From: Lachnospiraceae bacterium
GTDB lineage: Bacteria; Bacillota; Clostridia; Lachnospirales; Lachnospiraceae
Assembly (NCBI GenBank): GCA_910573755.1
Contig: CAJTBO010000004.1
Coordinates: 186,001 to 250,000, forward strand
Length of the DNA stretch: 64,000 bases
Reading direction: 5' to 3'
In this document: positions 37,444-45,459 of the stretch, one piece after another
Position numbering within the stretch: position 1 is the first letter of the stretch
Layout: each line of letters begins with the position of its first letter
Position numbers and translations under genes: made by a program
Notes under the pieces: generated by a model
The model's database searches: none
Told to the model about the DNA's origin: nothing
Seen by the model: the letters and a program-made list of their open reading frames with translations, nothing else

Positions 37444-38604
37444 CTACTCAAATTCCTTTGCAGTGGTGATTTCCTTCAATTCGCTGCACATTCCTTCAAA
37501 CATACTGTAATCCAGTCCGATCTCCTGCGCCGTATCCGTGTTCACCGTGGCGATGCCGTTATCCAGAGATACCACCGGCACAGCCGCAGGGTCTTTTCCG
37601 TTTACCAGAATGTCCGCCGCCATATCCGCGGTCGCTTTTCCCAGTTCCACATAATTTACGCCGTAGCCGCAGAACGCGCCGTTTAAGGCAAAGGAATCCG
37701 CTCCGCCGTAGTGGGGAATTTCCGCTTCCGTGAATTTTTCATAAATTGCCAGCTCCGCCGTCATGATCGTATTATCGGTGGGCGTAAACACCGCGTCTAC
37801 GCCTGCCGCTGTCAGCGCGTCCGCCGCCAGCATCACTTCATCGTTGGTGGTTCCCGTCTTTTCCACTACTTCCACATTCTTTTCCTGACAATACGCCTTT
37901 GCGTCTTCTATCGGCTCTCTGGAAGCATCTTCGCTCTTATTATAGAGCAGTCCCACCGTTTTGATATCAGGGTTTGCCGCAAACATCAGATCCATCACAG
38001 CCTTTGTGTTGAGCGCGTCTGACGTACCTGTCACATTAGACCCGGGCGCCTCCAAAGATGCCACCAGTTTTGCGCCCTCCGGATCGCTGACCGCGGAAAA
38101 TACAACCGGTATCCGGCAATCCTCCGTTGCCGCCTGCATAATCACTGCCGCCGGCGTGGCGATCGGTATGATCACATCCACTTCCTCCGCAATAAGCTGC
38201 TGTGCGATCTGATTCAGCATGGTAGAGTCCGCCTGACCGTTAAAATTGTAATCTGCATAGTCAAAAGTGACGCCAAGTTCCTCCCCTTTTGCGTCCAGCT
38301 GCTCGCAGAGAGCGCTGTTGATCTGATTCAGGGACGCATCATCCACAAACTGCACGATTCCGACTTTATATACCGCTCCGTCGCCTGCCGTCTCCTGCGT
38401 GCTTTGGGATGCTTCCGCTTCCTTTGCCGTCTCCTCATTCTCATTGCCTTCCGCAACATAGACGGACGTCGGACCGTCGGCGCCGCCGATCATATCCTTT
38501 TCACTTCCGCAGCCCGCCAGCATACCCGCCGTTACGGCTGCGGCAAGTAATGCCGCGCCTGCTTTCTTTCCTGCCGTTTTCAGTAACATAGATCTGTTTC
38601 TCAT
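37444..38604 (-). CDS. trpX: ABC transporter substrate-binding lipoprotein (tryptophan)
   Basis: 386 aa. Lipoprotein signal peptide with lipobox LAGC (Cys about residue 32), then an acidic Glu/Thr-rich linker, then a PF04392 two-lobe binding fold (VGIVQFVDDASLNQI, IIPIATPAAVIMQAAT, PVVFSAVSDPEGAKLV, TVGLLYNKSEDAS, AVFTPTDNTIM). It would deliver the ligand to TrpY. Its Shine-Dalgarno GGAGG lies in a copy of the intergenic repeat family, and a T-box transcription attenuator lies further upstream. Confidence 0.88.
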   Translation of the reverse strand: MRNRSMLLKTAGKKAGAALLAAAVTAGMLAGCGSEKDMIGGADGPTSVYVAEGNENEETAKEAEASQSTQETAGDGAVYKVGIVQFVDDASLNQINSALCEQLDAKGEELGVTFDYADYNFNGQADSTMLNQIAQQLIAEEVDVIIPIATPAAVIMQAATEDCRIPVVFSAVSDPEGAKLVASLEAPGSNVTGTSDALNTKAVMDLMFAANPDIKTVGLLYNKSEDASREPIEDAKAYCQEKNVEVVEKTGTTNDEVMLAADALTAAGVDAVFTPTDNTIMTAELAIYEKFTEAEIPHYGGADSFALNGAFCGYGVNYVELGKATADMAADILVNGKDPAAVPVVSLDNGIATVNTDTAQEIGLDYSMFEGMCSELKEITTAKEFE

Positions 38605-38613
38605 AATTTTTTG

Positions 38614-38633
38614 CCTCCTATTCCAGTTCCGCA
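38614..38633 (-). repeat. Repeat-family copy carrying the trpX ribosome-binding site
   Basis: In coding orientation TGCGGAACTGGAATAGGAGG; its GGAGG is 9 nt from the trpX ATG. Equivalent copies lie before pyrI and dnaG. Confidence 0.8.
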
Positions 38634-38941
38634 GATGCCCCTCCGGTACACCCTATCCGAAGACTAATTTCCAGTCGCTTCCGCTTCTGTAAATTGTCTT
38701 GTGCACTCTCTGGGCATCTGCTGTTTTCCTGTTCCGCAGATGCCCCTCCGGTACACCCTATCCGAAGACTAATTTCCAGCCGCTTCTTCGTCTGTAAATT
38801 ATCTTGTGCACTCTCCGGGCATCTGCTGTTTTCCTGTTCCGCAGATGCCCCTCCGGTACACCCTATCCGAAGACTAATTTCCAGCCGCTTCTTCGTCTGT
38901 AAATTGTCTTGTGCGCTCTCCGGGCATCTGCTGTTTTCCTG
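38627..38941. repeat. Three tandem 105-bp repeats in the trpX leader
   Basis: The sequence TTCCGCAGATGCC starts at 38627, 38732 and 38837, and TTCCGCATCCCG at 38942, giving an exact 105-bp period and three units that differ at only a few bases. Because 105 is divisible by 3, a plus-strand frame stays open through the array as 35-residue repeats; I regard that frame as an artefact. The array lies between the T-box terminator and the trpX start, so it is transcribed whenever the T-box reads through. Confidence 0.92.
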
Positions 38942-38979
38942 TTCCGCATCCCGCCTTGGAAGGCCGTATGATATACATT

Positions 38980-39296
38980 AAAAAAACCGCCCCAGACATA
39001 TTGTCTGAGACGGTAATAAACACAGTTTATTATCGCGGTACCACTCGACTTGGTGTAAAACACCCACTCTGTCATGTACTATCATACATGCCGGATTGAT
39101 AACGGGTTCGGTTCCCGTCGCTCCCTACTGGCAGACACGCCGCTTTCTGAAGCGCCCTCAGAAGTCCATTCCATAACGTTCCCCGTACTGCAATTCCACC
39201 ACCTGCAGCTCTCTGTACCGGTTCCGGCTACTTACTACTCTTCCTCAACGGTTTGCAATATTCTGTTCTGAAGAATTCTCTATAAGAATCTTCATG
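38980..39296 (-). promoter_or_regulatory. T-box leader RNA, probable tryptophan specifier
   Basis: On the minus strand the T-box sequence AGTGGTACCGCG is at 39045-39034. A 13-bp terminator stem (ACCGTCTCAGACA against TGTCTGGGGCGGT, 39014-38986) follows with a T-run. Upstream are the Stem I signs GAGGAAGAGTAGTAAG, CAGAGAGCTGC, GGTGG and GGAACG, and the specifier segment GAATGGACTTCTGAG. TGG at 39168-39166 fits a Trp codon followed by A. Uncharged tRNA-Trp would stabilise the antiterminator and switch on trpXYZ. Confidence 0.9.
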
Positions 39297-39302
39297 CCTA
39301 AT

Positions 39303-39332
39303 ACTTTAGTACAGCAAAGTATTTTTGTCAAC
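39303..39332 (-). promoter_or_regulatory. Promoter of the T-box / trpXYZ transcript
   Basis: A perfect TTGACA (39332-39327) with TAAAGT (39308-39303) 18 nt on, just upstream of the first Stem I elements. The interval 39333-39540 up to the symporter gene holds no other gene. Confidence 0.65.
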
Positions 39333-39559
39333 CCTTTTCTTCTGTAAATTCTCCCACATTTAACGGACACATTCTCATAATCCTTTAAAAACAGCATAAA
39401 ATTCCCCCAAAATTGCTCCCTCCTCATTTTATATCAGATATCGATTCAGCACTTTTTGCAACTTTTTTCTCACTTTATGCCATTGTATTCCCTTCCGTCT
39501 TTTTTTATACTTGATACAAAGCCATATTCACAGACACAACCATGATAAAGGAGGCACCT

Positions 39560-41101
39560 ATGGAACGTATTTTTGAAATGATCAACAACGTATTTTCTTT
39601 TGTCATCCCGGTTTCCGATTTTTTCTGGGATTTTCCCACAAATTTCGACTGGTATGCCAATATTCCCATCCTCGGAAATTTTTCTCTCGCCATTATCCTG
39701 CTGGTGGGATCAGGCATTTTCTTTACGATAAAACTTAAATTTATACAGGTAACACACTTTAAAGAGGGAATCCGGATTCTCGCCAAAAAGAAAAGCGACG
39801 AGATCGGTATTTCCTCACTCGGCGCTTTCTTCCTGAGTTCTGCCATGCGGGTGGGGCCGGGTAATATTCTGGGCGTGACAGGAGCCATTTCCGTGGGCGG
39901 CCCGGGCGCGCTGTTCTGGATGTGGCTTTCCGCCTTCTTCGGTATGTCCACCGCCTACACGGAAGCCGTTATGTCACAGATGTTCAAGGAAAAGAAGGAT
40001 GACGATTTCGTAGGCGGCCTGCCCTACTACGGCAAAAAACTGCTGGGCAACAAAAAGGGCGCCGGTATCTTTCTCTCCGTTATGTTTATTGTCTACGCGA
40101 TGTGCTGTCTTCCCGCCCAGGGCTTTAACGTGGTAAGCTCCATCGGACAGATGGGCGAGATCCTGACCGGCAGTGCCATTTCCACCACTTCGCCCTTATA
40201 TTACATAACAGCCGCTGTTTTAATCCTGCTGGTCGCATACCTTGCCTTCGGCGGCATCAAAAAAGTGACGAAAGTGACCGACACTGCCGTACCAGTAATG
40301 GCTGTTATCTATATTGTCACCGTATTATCACTGGTAGTGATGAACCTTAACGCGGTTCCCTACTTCTTTGCTTCCGTATTCGGCGGCGCTTTCACGCCTC
40401 AGGCTATTTTCGGCGGCGCTTTCGGCACCGTACTGGCACAGGGCATCAAGCGCGGGCTGATGAGCAATGAAGCAGGCCAGGGTACCATCACCATGGCGGC
40501 AGGCGCCGCCAATACCGACCATCCCTGCGAACAGGGCTGTGTGCAGTCCATCGGCGTTTTTCTGGATACCATCGTGATCTGTACGCTGACCGGATTTGTG
40601 ATCGTTATGGCGCATCTCTGGACCGGGGATGGCGCTGAAACCTGGATGGAACTGGACAGACTGCCCAAATTCCTTACGTCCGCTTCCTCACTGACGCCGG
40701 GAACAGGCATCTTTGACAATATCGTGATCTTCCTGATCACCATCTGCTTCTGCCTGTTTGCATTCACCTGCGTGATCGGCTTTTTCAGCTTTTCCGAGAT
40801 CGCTGCCAGCAGGATCACCTCAAAGAGATCCTTTATCAACGGCGTCCGTATCCTCGGCATTTTCATTACCCTCTTCGGCATCTTCTGCTCCATCGCAGGA
40901 CTTGATCTGGGCAATATGTGGGCGATCTCCGATCTGGGCAATATCCTGATCGTGTTTGCCAATATCCCGCTGTTATATCTGGGATGCAAATATGTGTTCA
41001 AAGCAACCGACCACTACAGAAAAAATGACGGCACTCCCTTTACCTCCGAAACGGCAGACGTCACCTGCGAATACTGGGATGAAAGAGCCGGCATAAAATA
41101 A
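39560..41101 (+). CDS. AGCS family sodium:alanine/glycine symporter
   Basis: 513 aa from the ATG at 39560 (AAAGGAGG 6 nt upstream). About ten to eleven membrane segments. Family signs: SSAMRVGPGNILGVTGAISVGGPGALFWMW region, TAYTEAVMSQMF, QGFNVVSSIGQM, GIKRGLMSNEAGQGTITMAAGAA and FSFSEIAASR. Imports alanine or glycine with sodium. Monocistronic, followed by a symmetric hairpin. Confidence 0.95.
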   Translation: MERIFEMINNVFSFVIPVSDFFWDFPTNFDWYANIPILGNFSLAIILLVGSGIFFTIKLKFIQVTHFKEGIRILAKKKSDEIGISSLGAFFLSSAMRVGPGNILGVTGAISVGGPGALFWMWLSAFFGMSTAYTEAVMSQMFKEKKDDDFVGGLPYYGKKLLGNKKGAGIFLSVMFIVYAMCCLPAQGFNVVSSIGQMGEILTGSAISTTSPLYYITAAVLILLVAYLAFGGIKKVTKVTDTAVPVMAVIYIVTVLSLVVMNLNAVPYFFASVFGGAFTPQAIFGGAFGTVLAQGIKRGLMSNEAGQGTITMAAGAANTDHPCEQGCVQSIGVFLDTIVICTLTGFVIVMAHLWTGDGAETWMELDRLPKFLTSASSLTPGTGIFDNIVIFLITICFCLFAFTCVIGFFSFSEIAASRITSKRSFINGVRILGIFITLFGIFCSIAGLDLGNMWAISDLGNILIVFANIPLLYLGCKYVFKATDHYRKNDGTPFTSETADVTCEYWDERAGIK

Positions 41102-41118
41102 CCTGCCTTTGCAATAAC

Positions 41119-41153
41119 AGGGGGCTGACGCCAAACAGCAGCCCCCTGTTCAT
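41119..41153. terminator. Symmetric hairpin between convergent genes
   Basis: A 12-bp stem, AACAGGGGGCTG against the GC-rich arm CAGCCCCCTGTT, with a 10-nt loop, after the symporter stop and before the end of the 41185 gene. There is no strong T-run, so termination is likely but not certain. Confidence 0.6.
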
Positions 41154-41184
41154 ACCCCGCCGCAGGCATGCGGTCGTTGGTTTA

Positions 41185-42120
41185 TCATGATTCTTTATTA
41201 TATTTCAGCTTTCCTCTCACTGCCTCCTTCAGTTCATTCAGGCTGTACCGCACCTTCTTTGTTCCCTGCATGCCCGGATTACCCAGGATCATACTCCGTT
41301 TCCAGTGATCCCGTATCGTCTTCAGTTCGGAAGCACGATACCTGATATTCATAAATCTGTCACGGATCTCCAACGCCTCATTTCTTGCGCCTTCCAGATA
41401 ATCTCCCTGATAAATCTGCATTTTCTCACGCATGCTGTGCAGTTTCCCTTCCACACTCTCCGCAAGTTCTTCGATCCGCATCTCAGCCGCGCTGCGGTAC
41501 TGCCCTATTTCCTCCTCCGTCAGAGCCGCGATCACATCCAGCCTCTTCTGCATATGAGCCATTTCCTCTTTGACTTTTTCCATTGCCAGCAGAATATCCC
41601 TGATATCCAGCGCTGCCCGGAAGGAAAGGGCAAAATCTCCCGCAATGTAGACGGTCAGAAGAAACACGCAAACTGCCAGTAAACCGTCCGGTATCATATA
41701 AAGCAGCCCTTCCACCGGTTTATGGATCACACGGGTCATCAGGATCGTCAGAAATCCCCAGGCCAACGTCGTCCCGAGGCAGATATGCCCCTGAAAATTA
41801 AAAGGCTGGTTGGAATAATCCCAATACCGCACTTTAAAAAGCACTTCCATCGCAGCACCTGTTATATATTCCAGTACCGTCGCCCCGATACAGCCTGCCA
41901 CATAAGTAAGCCATATATTATGCTGAAAAGGCGCGGATACCACCAGCATCATGATCGCTCCGCTGCCGTATAAGGGCAGAAAAGGCCCCCGTATAAATCC
42001 CCTGTTGATCCAATGGGGCGGTTTCTCCTTCAGGCTGACATATGTGGCTTCCACACACCAGCCCAAAAAACAATAAAAATAAAACAAAAATAACCACTGT
42101 GTCATTGTGTATGGGTACAA
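41185..42120 (-). CDS. PF06541 membrane protein with coiled-coil C-terminal domain
   Basis: 311 aa. A TTG start at 42120 is preferred because GGAGG is 9 nt upstream; the next ATG at 42105 is too far. The N-terminal 170 residues hold about five membrane segments and the family motifs FYCFLGWCVEATYVSL, GFIRGPFLPLYGSGA and VRYWDYSNQPFNFQGHICLG. Residues about 185-265 form a long charged coiled coil, followed by a basic tail. Annotated in the family as putative ABC transporter permease with no proven role. A short paralogue is at 30097. Confidence 0.75.
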   Translation of the reverse strand: MYPYTMTQWLFLFYFYCFLGWCVEATYVSLKEKPPHWINRGFIRGPFLPLYGSGAIMMLVVSAPFQHNIWLTYVAGCIGATVLEYITGAAMEVLFKVRYWDYSNQPFNFQGHICLGTTLAWGFLTILMTRVIHKPVEGLLYMIPDGLLAVCVFLLTVYIAGDFALSFRAALDIRDILLAMEKVKEEMAHMQKRLDVIAALTEEEIGQYRSAAEMRIEELAESVEGKLHSMREKMQIYQGDYLEGARNEALEIRDRFMNIRYRASELKTIRDHWKRSMILGNPGMQGTKKVRYSLNELKEAVRGKLKYNKES

Positions 42121-42135
42121 CGCCGCTTTCCTCCT

Positions 42136-42900
42136 TTACTGATATAACAATACTCCTGCACTCAGTTTTCCCTTTTTCGTTTCCCTGTCCACGCCGTCAT
42201 AAAAAAATTTCCCTTTTCCCCGCACGCTGACTACGTCTTCCTTCTTTAAAAAACAACTGTTATTCCCACATACCCTGCCATTGATAAACACTTTCTGCTC
42301 CCGAAACAGATCCATGCTCTGTGCGCGTGACAGATGATACAGGGACGCAATGACCACATCCGCCCGCTCCGAGGAAACGGTCAGGCTCTGCCTCACCTTT
42401 TCCCTCTTTTCCAGTATTTCCGCCGCCTCTGCCCTGGTGCACTTTACATCTGTATGCCTGATCCGCCGCAGTTCCTCCTGAATAAAATCCGCAATGGAAT
42501 CCAGACAGAAAAGATAACCACAGTTATCTTTAATAAAGATATCCCCCAGCGTACTTCTCTCTATTCCGAGATTCATCAGCGCCCCCAGAAAATCCCTGTG
42601 GCCCAGCGCATCCGCATACTTCTGCAAAAGAGGTTCTATCTTCAGCAACGTGATCGGAAATGCTTCCTCATAACCCATATCCTCCGGATCGCCAAACCGC
42701 ACTACCATTCTCTCCGCCTCTTCACTGCCTCCGAAAAGCACGGGATGTGCGTAAAAAAGTTCCTGTTCCATCCGGTGGAACGCATCTAACTCCGCCATGC
42801 CGAGAAAGCCCGTAAAAGTATAAATATTCTGTCTGCTGCTTCGCTCCGCCAGTTCTTTCAGGCGTTTTTGAAGCTGTCTTATTTCCTTCTCCCCATCCAT
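42136..42900 (-). CDS. YlmH-type RNA-binding protein (S4 domain)
   Basis: 254 aa from the ATG at 42900; a longer frame to 42978 lacks a ribosome-binding site. An N-terminal YlmH domain (FTGFLGMAELDAFHRM, YEEAFPITLLKIEP, LGHRDFLGALMNLGIERSTLGDIF) is followed by a C-terminal S4 RNA-binding domain (RADVVIASLYHLSRAQSMDLFREQKVFINGR). YlmH proteins are linked to cell division operons and, in recent work, ribosome rescue. Here it is not next to division genes. Ends 15 nt before the PF06541 gene start, same strand. Confidence 0.88.
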   Translation of the reverse strand: MDGEKEIRQLQKRLKELAERSSRQNIYTFTGFLGMAELDAFHRMEQELFYAHPVLFGGSEEAERMVVRFGDPEDMGYEEAFPITLLKIEPLLQKYADALGHRDFLGALMNLGIERSTLGDIFIKDNCGYLFCLDSIADFIQEELRRIRHTDVKCTRAEAAEILEKREKVRQSLTVSSERADVVIASLYHLSRAQSMDLFREQKVFINGRVCGNNSCFLKKEDVVSVRGKGKFFYDGVDRETKKGKLSAGVLLYQ

Positions 42901-43082
42901 CTGTGATTCCCCGCAACTCTCTCTGTTTCCGATCCATCCCGGCTGAAAATCAAAATTATACATGAAGCAGTTTATCATACAGGCTGAATATGATTCCCGC
43001 CCGGATCAGACATATCAAATATAATTGATATAACTGATCCATAAAACACGCCGGGCAACCGTTTTTTATCCGCCGGAACAGC

Positions 43083-44012
43083 CTACATAAAAGATATCAC
43101 TTCTTCCTTCGGCGCTTTCGTCTTTTCCACCTTTTCTGCGTAAAGCACCGGTCCTTTTCCGTTATAATCAGCCCAATACTCTTCTTTTACCACTGCGGTC
43201 ACTTTAACCCACTCGCGCTGTTTCAATGCCGCCGCCCCTGCAAATCTGCAGACATATCCGAGAAAACTCATATCCTCGGCACAGCAGGTCATTGCCATTC
43301 TTCCCGGCACAAAGCAATCCGCCGGAAAATTTTCCGGTTTCAGCACCTGCGCCGTAAACTGAACCTTTTTATTCAGATACCGCTCCAGATGATCCATAGA
43401 ATCGATATACCAGATACCATAACCATTGTTATCCAACACAAGGGGATCATCCTGCAGGCTGTAGGGAAGATCATCCTCAAATATCTCGTCGATCTCGCCG
43501 TTGGAATCCTCAAAAATAATTTCCGCCTGCCGGTTTACCGCTTTTATATTCCGTTTATAGGAGGCCAGATCCTGAATGCCGTCGCACCGGTTAAAAATGA
43601 TCATCTCGGATTTTCTTACCATTTCCGCCAGCAGCGATTTCATATTGGTATAATACATCGGAAATGTGGACGCATCGATGCAGGTGATCTGCTGCTCCAC
43701 ACTCCAGTGCCAGGGCAGCTTCATATTTTTAAAATTCCACATGCCGTTATACTCTATGATGATACGTTCCGGTTTATATTTTTTATCCAGTTCCATCAGC
43801 GCGGAAGGCGTAAAGTTTTCCTCTTCCTCTATCAGTTCCAGAATCGTATTCGTATCTTTCAGCAGCGTTTCATCATACTCGATCTCGCCCTCTTCACAGA
43901 GCAGCAGCAGTGTTTTTCCCTTGACTCTGAAATAGGGCTGCGCCAGCGTATAGATGATAAACTCCGTTTTGCCGCTTTCCAGAAATCCATTGATGATATA
44001 TACAGGTCTCAT
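43083..44012 (-). CDS. G3E (CobW) GTPase fused to a TIGR03943-like domain
   Basis: 309 aa. The N-terminal GTPase has Walker A GFLESGKTEF (about residues 9-18), IIIEYNGMWN and a guanine-specificity-like FNRCD. It lacks the CxCC metal motif of canonical CobW proteins. The C-terminal third (about 200-300: VQFTAQVLKPENFPADCFVPGR, AMTCCAEDMSFLGYVCRF, REWVKVTAVVKEEYW) resembles TIGR03943/DUF1980 proteins, which normally pair with a UPF0718 permease. The fusion suggests a metal-handling role. Downstream of the His-rich CobW gene by 89 nt. Confidence 0.75.
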   Translation of the reverse strand: MRPVYIINGFLESGKTEFIIYTLAQPYFRVKGKTLLLLCEEGEIEYDETLLKDTNTILELIEEEENFTPSALMELDKKYKPERIIIEYNGMWNFKNMKLPWHWSVEQQITCIDASTFPMYYTNMKSLLAEMVRKSEMIIFNRCDGIQDLASYKRNIKAVNRQAEIIFEDSNGEIDEIFEDDLPYSLQDDPLVLDNNGYGIWYIDSMDHLERYLNKKVQFTAQVLKPENFPADCFVPGRMAMTCCAEDMSFLGYVCRFAGAAALKQREWVKVTAVVKEEYWADYNGKGPVLYAEKVEKTKAPKEEVISFM

Positions 44013-44101
44013 CGCAATCCCCTCCGCCTTTCACTTACAAACATTCTGATTCCGCAGATATTTCACTGCACATAGCCGTACGATTTTCTGTCATGCCGCC
44101 T

Positions 44102-45319
44102 TTACTTCTGTAAGAACAACTCTTTCAGCGCATCCTCTTTCAGTTCCGAACCGATCACGCAGAATTTTCCGGTCACATCGGGCACGCCCGTCCGAACTTC
44201 CGCCTCGCCCGGCACATAATCAAAATGAATCCAGCTTCCGTCCGCACAGGGAACCATTCCCTTCGCTCTCAGGACAATGCCGTACTCTTTCTCCCGGTCC
44301 AGTTCATCCAGAATATCTTCAATCTGCTCCTTCTCATAGACCGCCGCCGTTTCCATTCCCCAGCTTGTGAATACCTCATCCGCATGGTGATGGCCGTGAT
44401 GATCATGGTCATGATCGTGACAGCCGCAGCTGCAGCCTTCTCCGTGATCATGGTGATGCTCATGATGCTCTTCGTGATGATGGTGCGCATGCTCCTCTTT
44501 GTCATGATGGTGATGATGCTCATGCTCGTCGTGATGGTGATGCTCATGTCCCTCTTCATCATGAGAGTGATGGCATCCATGCTCTTCTTCATCATGATGG
44601 TGGTGGCCATGCTCTTCTTCGTCGTGGTGATGATGCTCATGTCCCTCTCCATCATGATGGTGATGATGATGTTCTTCGTCATGGCGCGCGAGTACTTCCG
44701 CCATCAGTTCCGCCTCCAGATCAGCCGCTCCTTCTATTGTCTCCAGAATTTTTGTACCTTCCAGCTCCTCCCAGGGTGTTGTGATCACTGTCGCTTTTTC
44801 GTTGTGCTGTCTTATCAGCGCAACAGCTTCCTCAATCTTCTCCTGTTTCATGGAGCCGGTACGGCTGAGTATGATCGTTCCTGCATATTCGATCTGATTG
44901 ATGAAAAACTCACCGAAATTCTTCATATACATCTTGCATTTGGAAGCATCCACCACGGCTACGGCACTGTTCAAATGCGTTTCTCCGCCTGCCTTTACAT
45001 TTTCCACCGCCTTCATCACATCAGAAAGCTTGCCCACTCCTGAAGGCTCTATCAAAATCCTCTCCGGCTGATAGGTCTCCAGTACCTCCACCAGAGAAGT
45101 CCCGAAATCCCCTACCAGAGAACAACAGATACAGCCGGAATTCATCTCTTTAATCTCAATACCCGATTCCTTTAAAAATCCGCTGTCAATCCCGATCTGT
45201 CCGAACTCGTTCTCAATCAGCACCACTTTTGTCCCTGCCAGCGCATCCTTCAACAGCTTCCTGATCAAAGTAGTCTTTCCCGCGCCTAAAAATCCTGAAA
45301 CAATATCAATCTTTGTCAT
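44102..45319 (-). CDS. CobW/ZNG1-type G3E GTPase with very long His-rich insert
   Basis: 405 aa from the ATG at 45319 (AAAGGGTG upstream); the extra 35 codons to 45424 are not needed. Walker A GFLGAGKTT (about residues 9-17), metal motif GCICCS, SGVGKLSDV, a guanine-binding-like SRTGS, and the C-terminal CobW domain (VLRAKGMV, WIHFDYVPGEAEV). Residues about 213-315 (44378-44682) are a run of His, Asp, Glu and Gly with dozens of His, a probable zinc or nickel store. Such proteins act as metallochaperones. A palindrome overlaps the promoter region. Confidence 0.9.
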   Translation of the reverse strand: MTKIDIVSGFLGAGKTTLIRKLLKDALAGTKVVLIENEFGQIGIDSGFLKESGIEIKEMNSGCICCSLVGDFGTSLVEVLETYQPERILIEPSGVGKLSDVMKAVENVKAGGETHLNSAVAVVDASKCKMYMKNFGEFFINQIEYAGTIILSRTGSMKQEKIEEAVALIRQHNEKATVITTPWEELEGTKILETIEGAADLEAELMAEVLARHDEEHHHHHHDGEGHEHHHHDEEEHGHHHHDEEEHGCHHSHDEEGHEHHHHDEHEHHHHHDKEEHAHHHHEEHHEHHHDHGEGCSCGCHDHDHDHHGHHHADEVFTSWGMETAAVYEKEQIEDILDELDREKEYGIVLRAKGMVPCADGSWIHFDYVPGEAEVRTGVPDVTGKFCVIGSELKEDALKELFLQK

Positions 45320-45426
45320 TTTAATACCCACACCCTTTCTAAACGGGCAATTCTTTTTACCCGTAAATCCTGTTTCTCTGATCCCTATAAATGATTCTTC
45401 CCTATTTTCCTCCAAATCCTTCAACC

Positions 45427-45446
45427 TGTCAAGTTTACAGGTAAAC
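45427..45446 (-). promoter_or_regulatory. Candidate operator/promoter of the CobW genes
   Basis: GTTTAC-2-GTAAAC (45433-45446) is a perfect 6-2-6 palindrome that directly abuts TTGACA (45432-45427) on the minus strand. A weak -10 (GAAAAT) lies 17 nt on. A repressor bound here would block the -35 box. The metal regulator is not in the window. Confidence 0.4.
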
Positions 45447-45459
45447 AGTTAATGGATTC

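Noticed and set aside
38694-38981. Plus-strand ORF coding three 35-residue repeats
   Set aside because: It follows only from a 105-bp period divisible by three, overlaps the T-box terminator in antisense, and has no ribosome-binding site.
44225-45043. 272-codon plus-strand ORF rich in Met and Val
   Set aside because: It is the antisense shadow of the His-rich region of CobW; the CAT/CAC repeat read backwards gives ATG/GTG codons.
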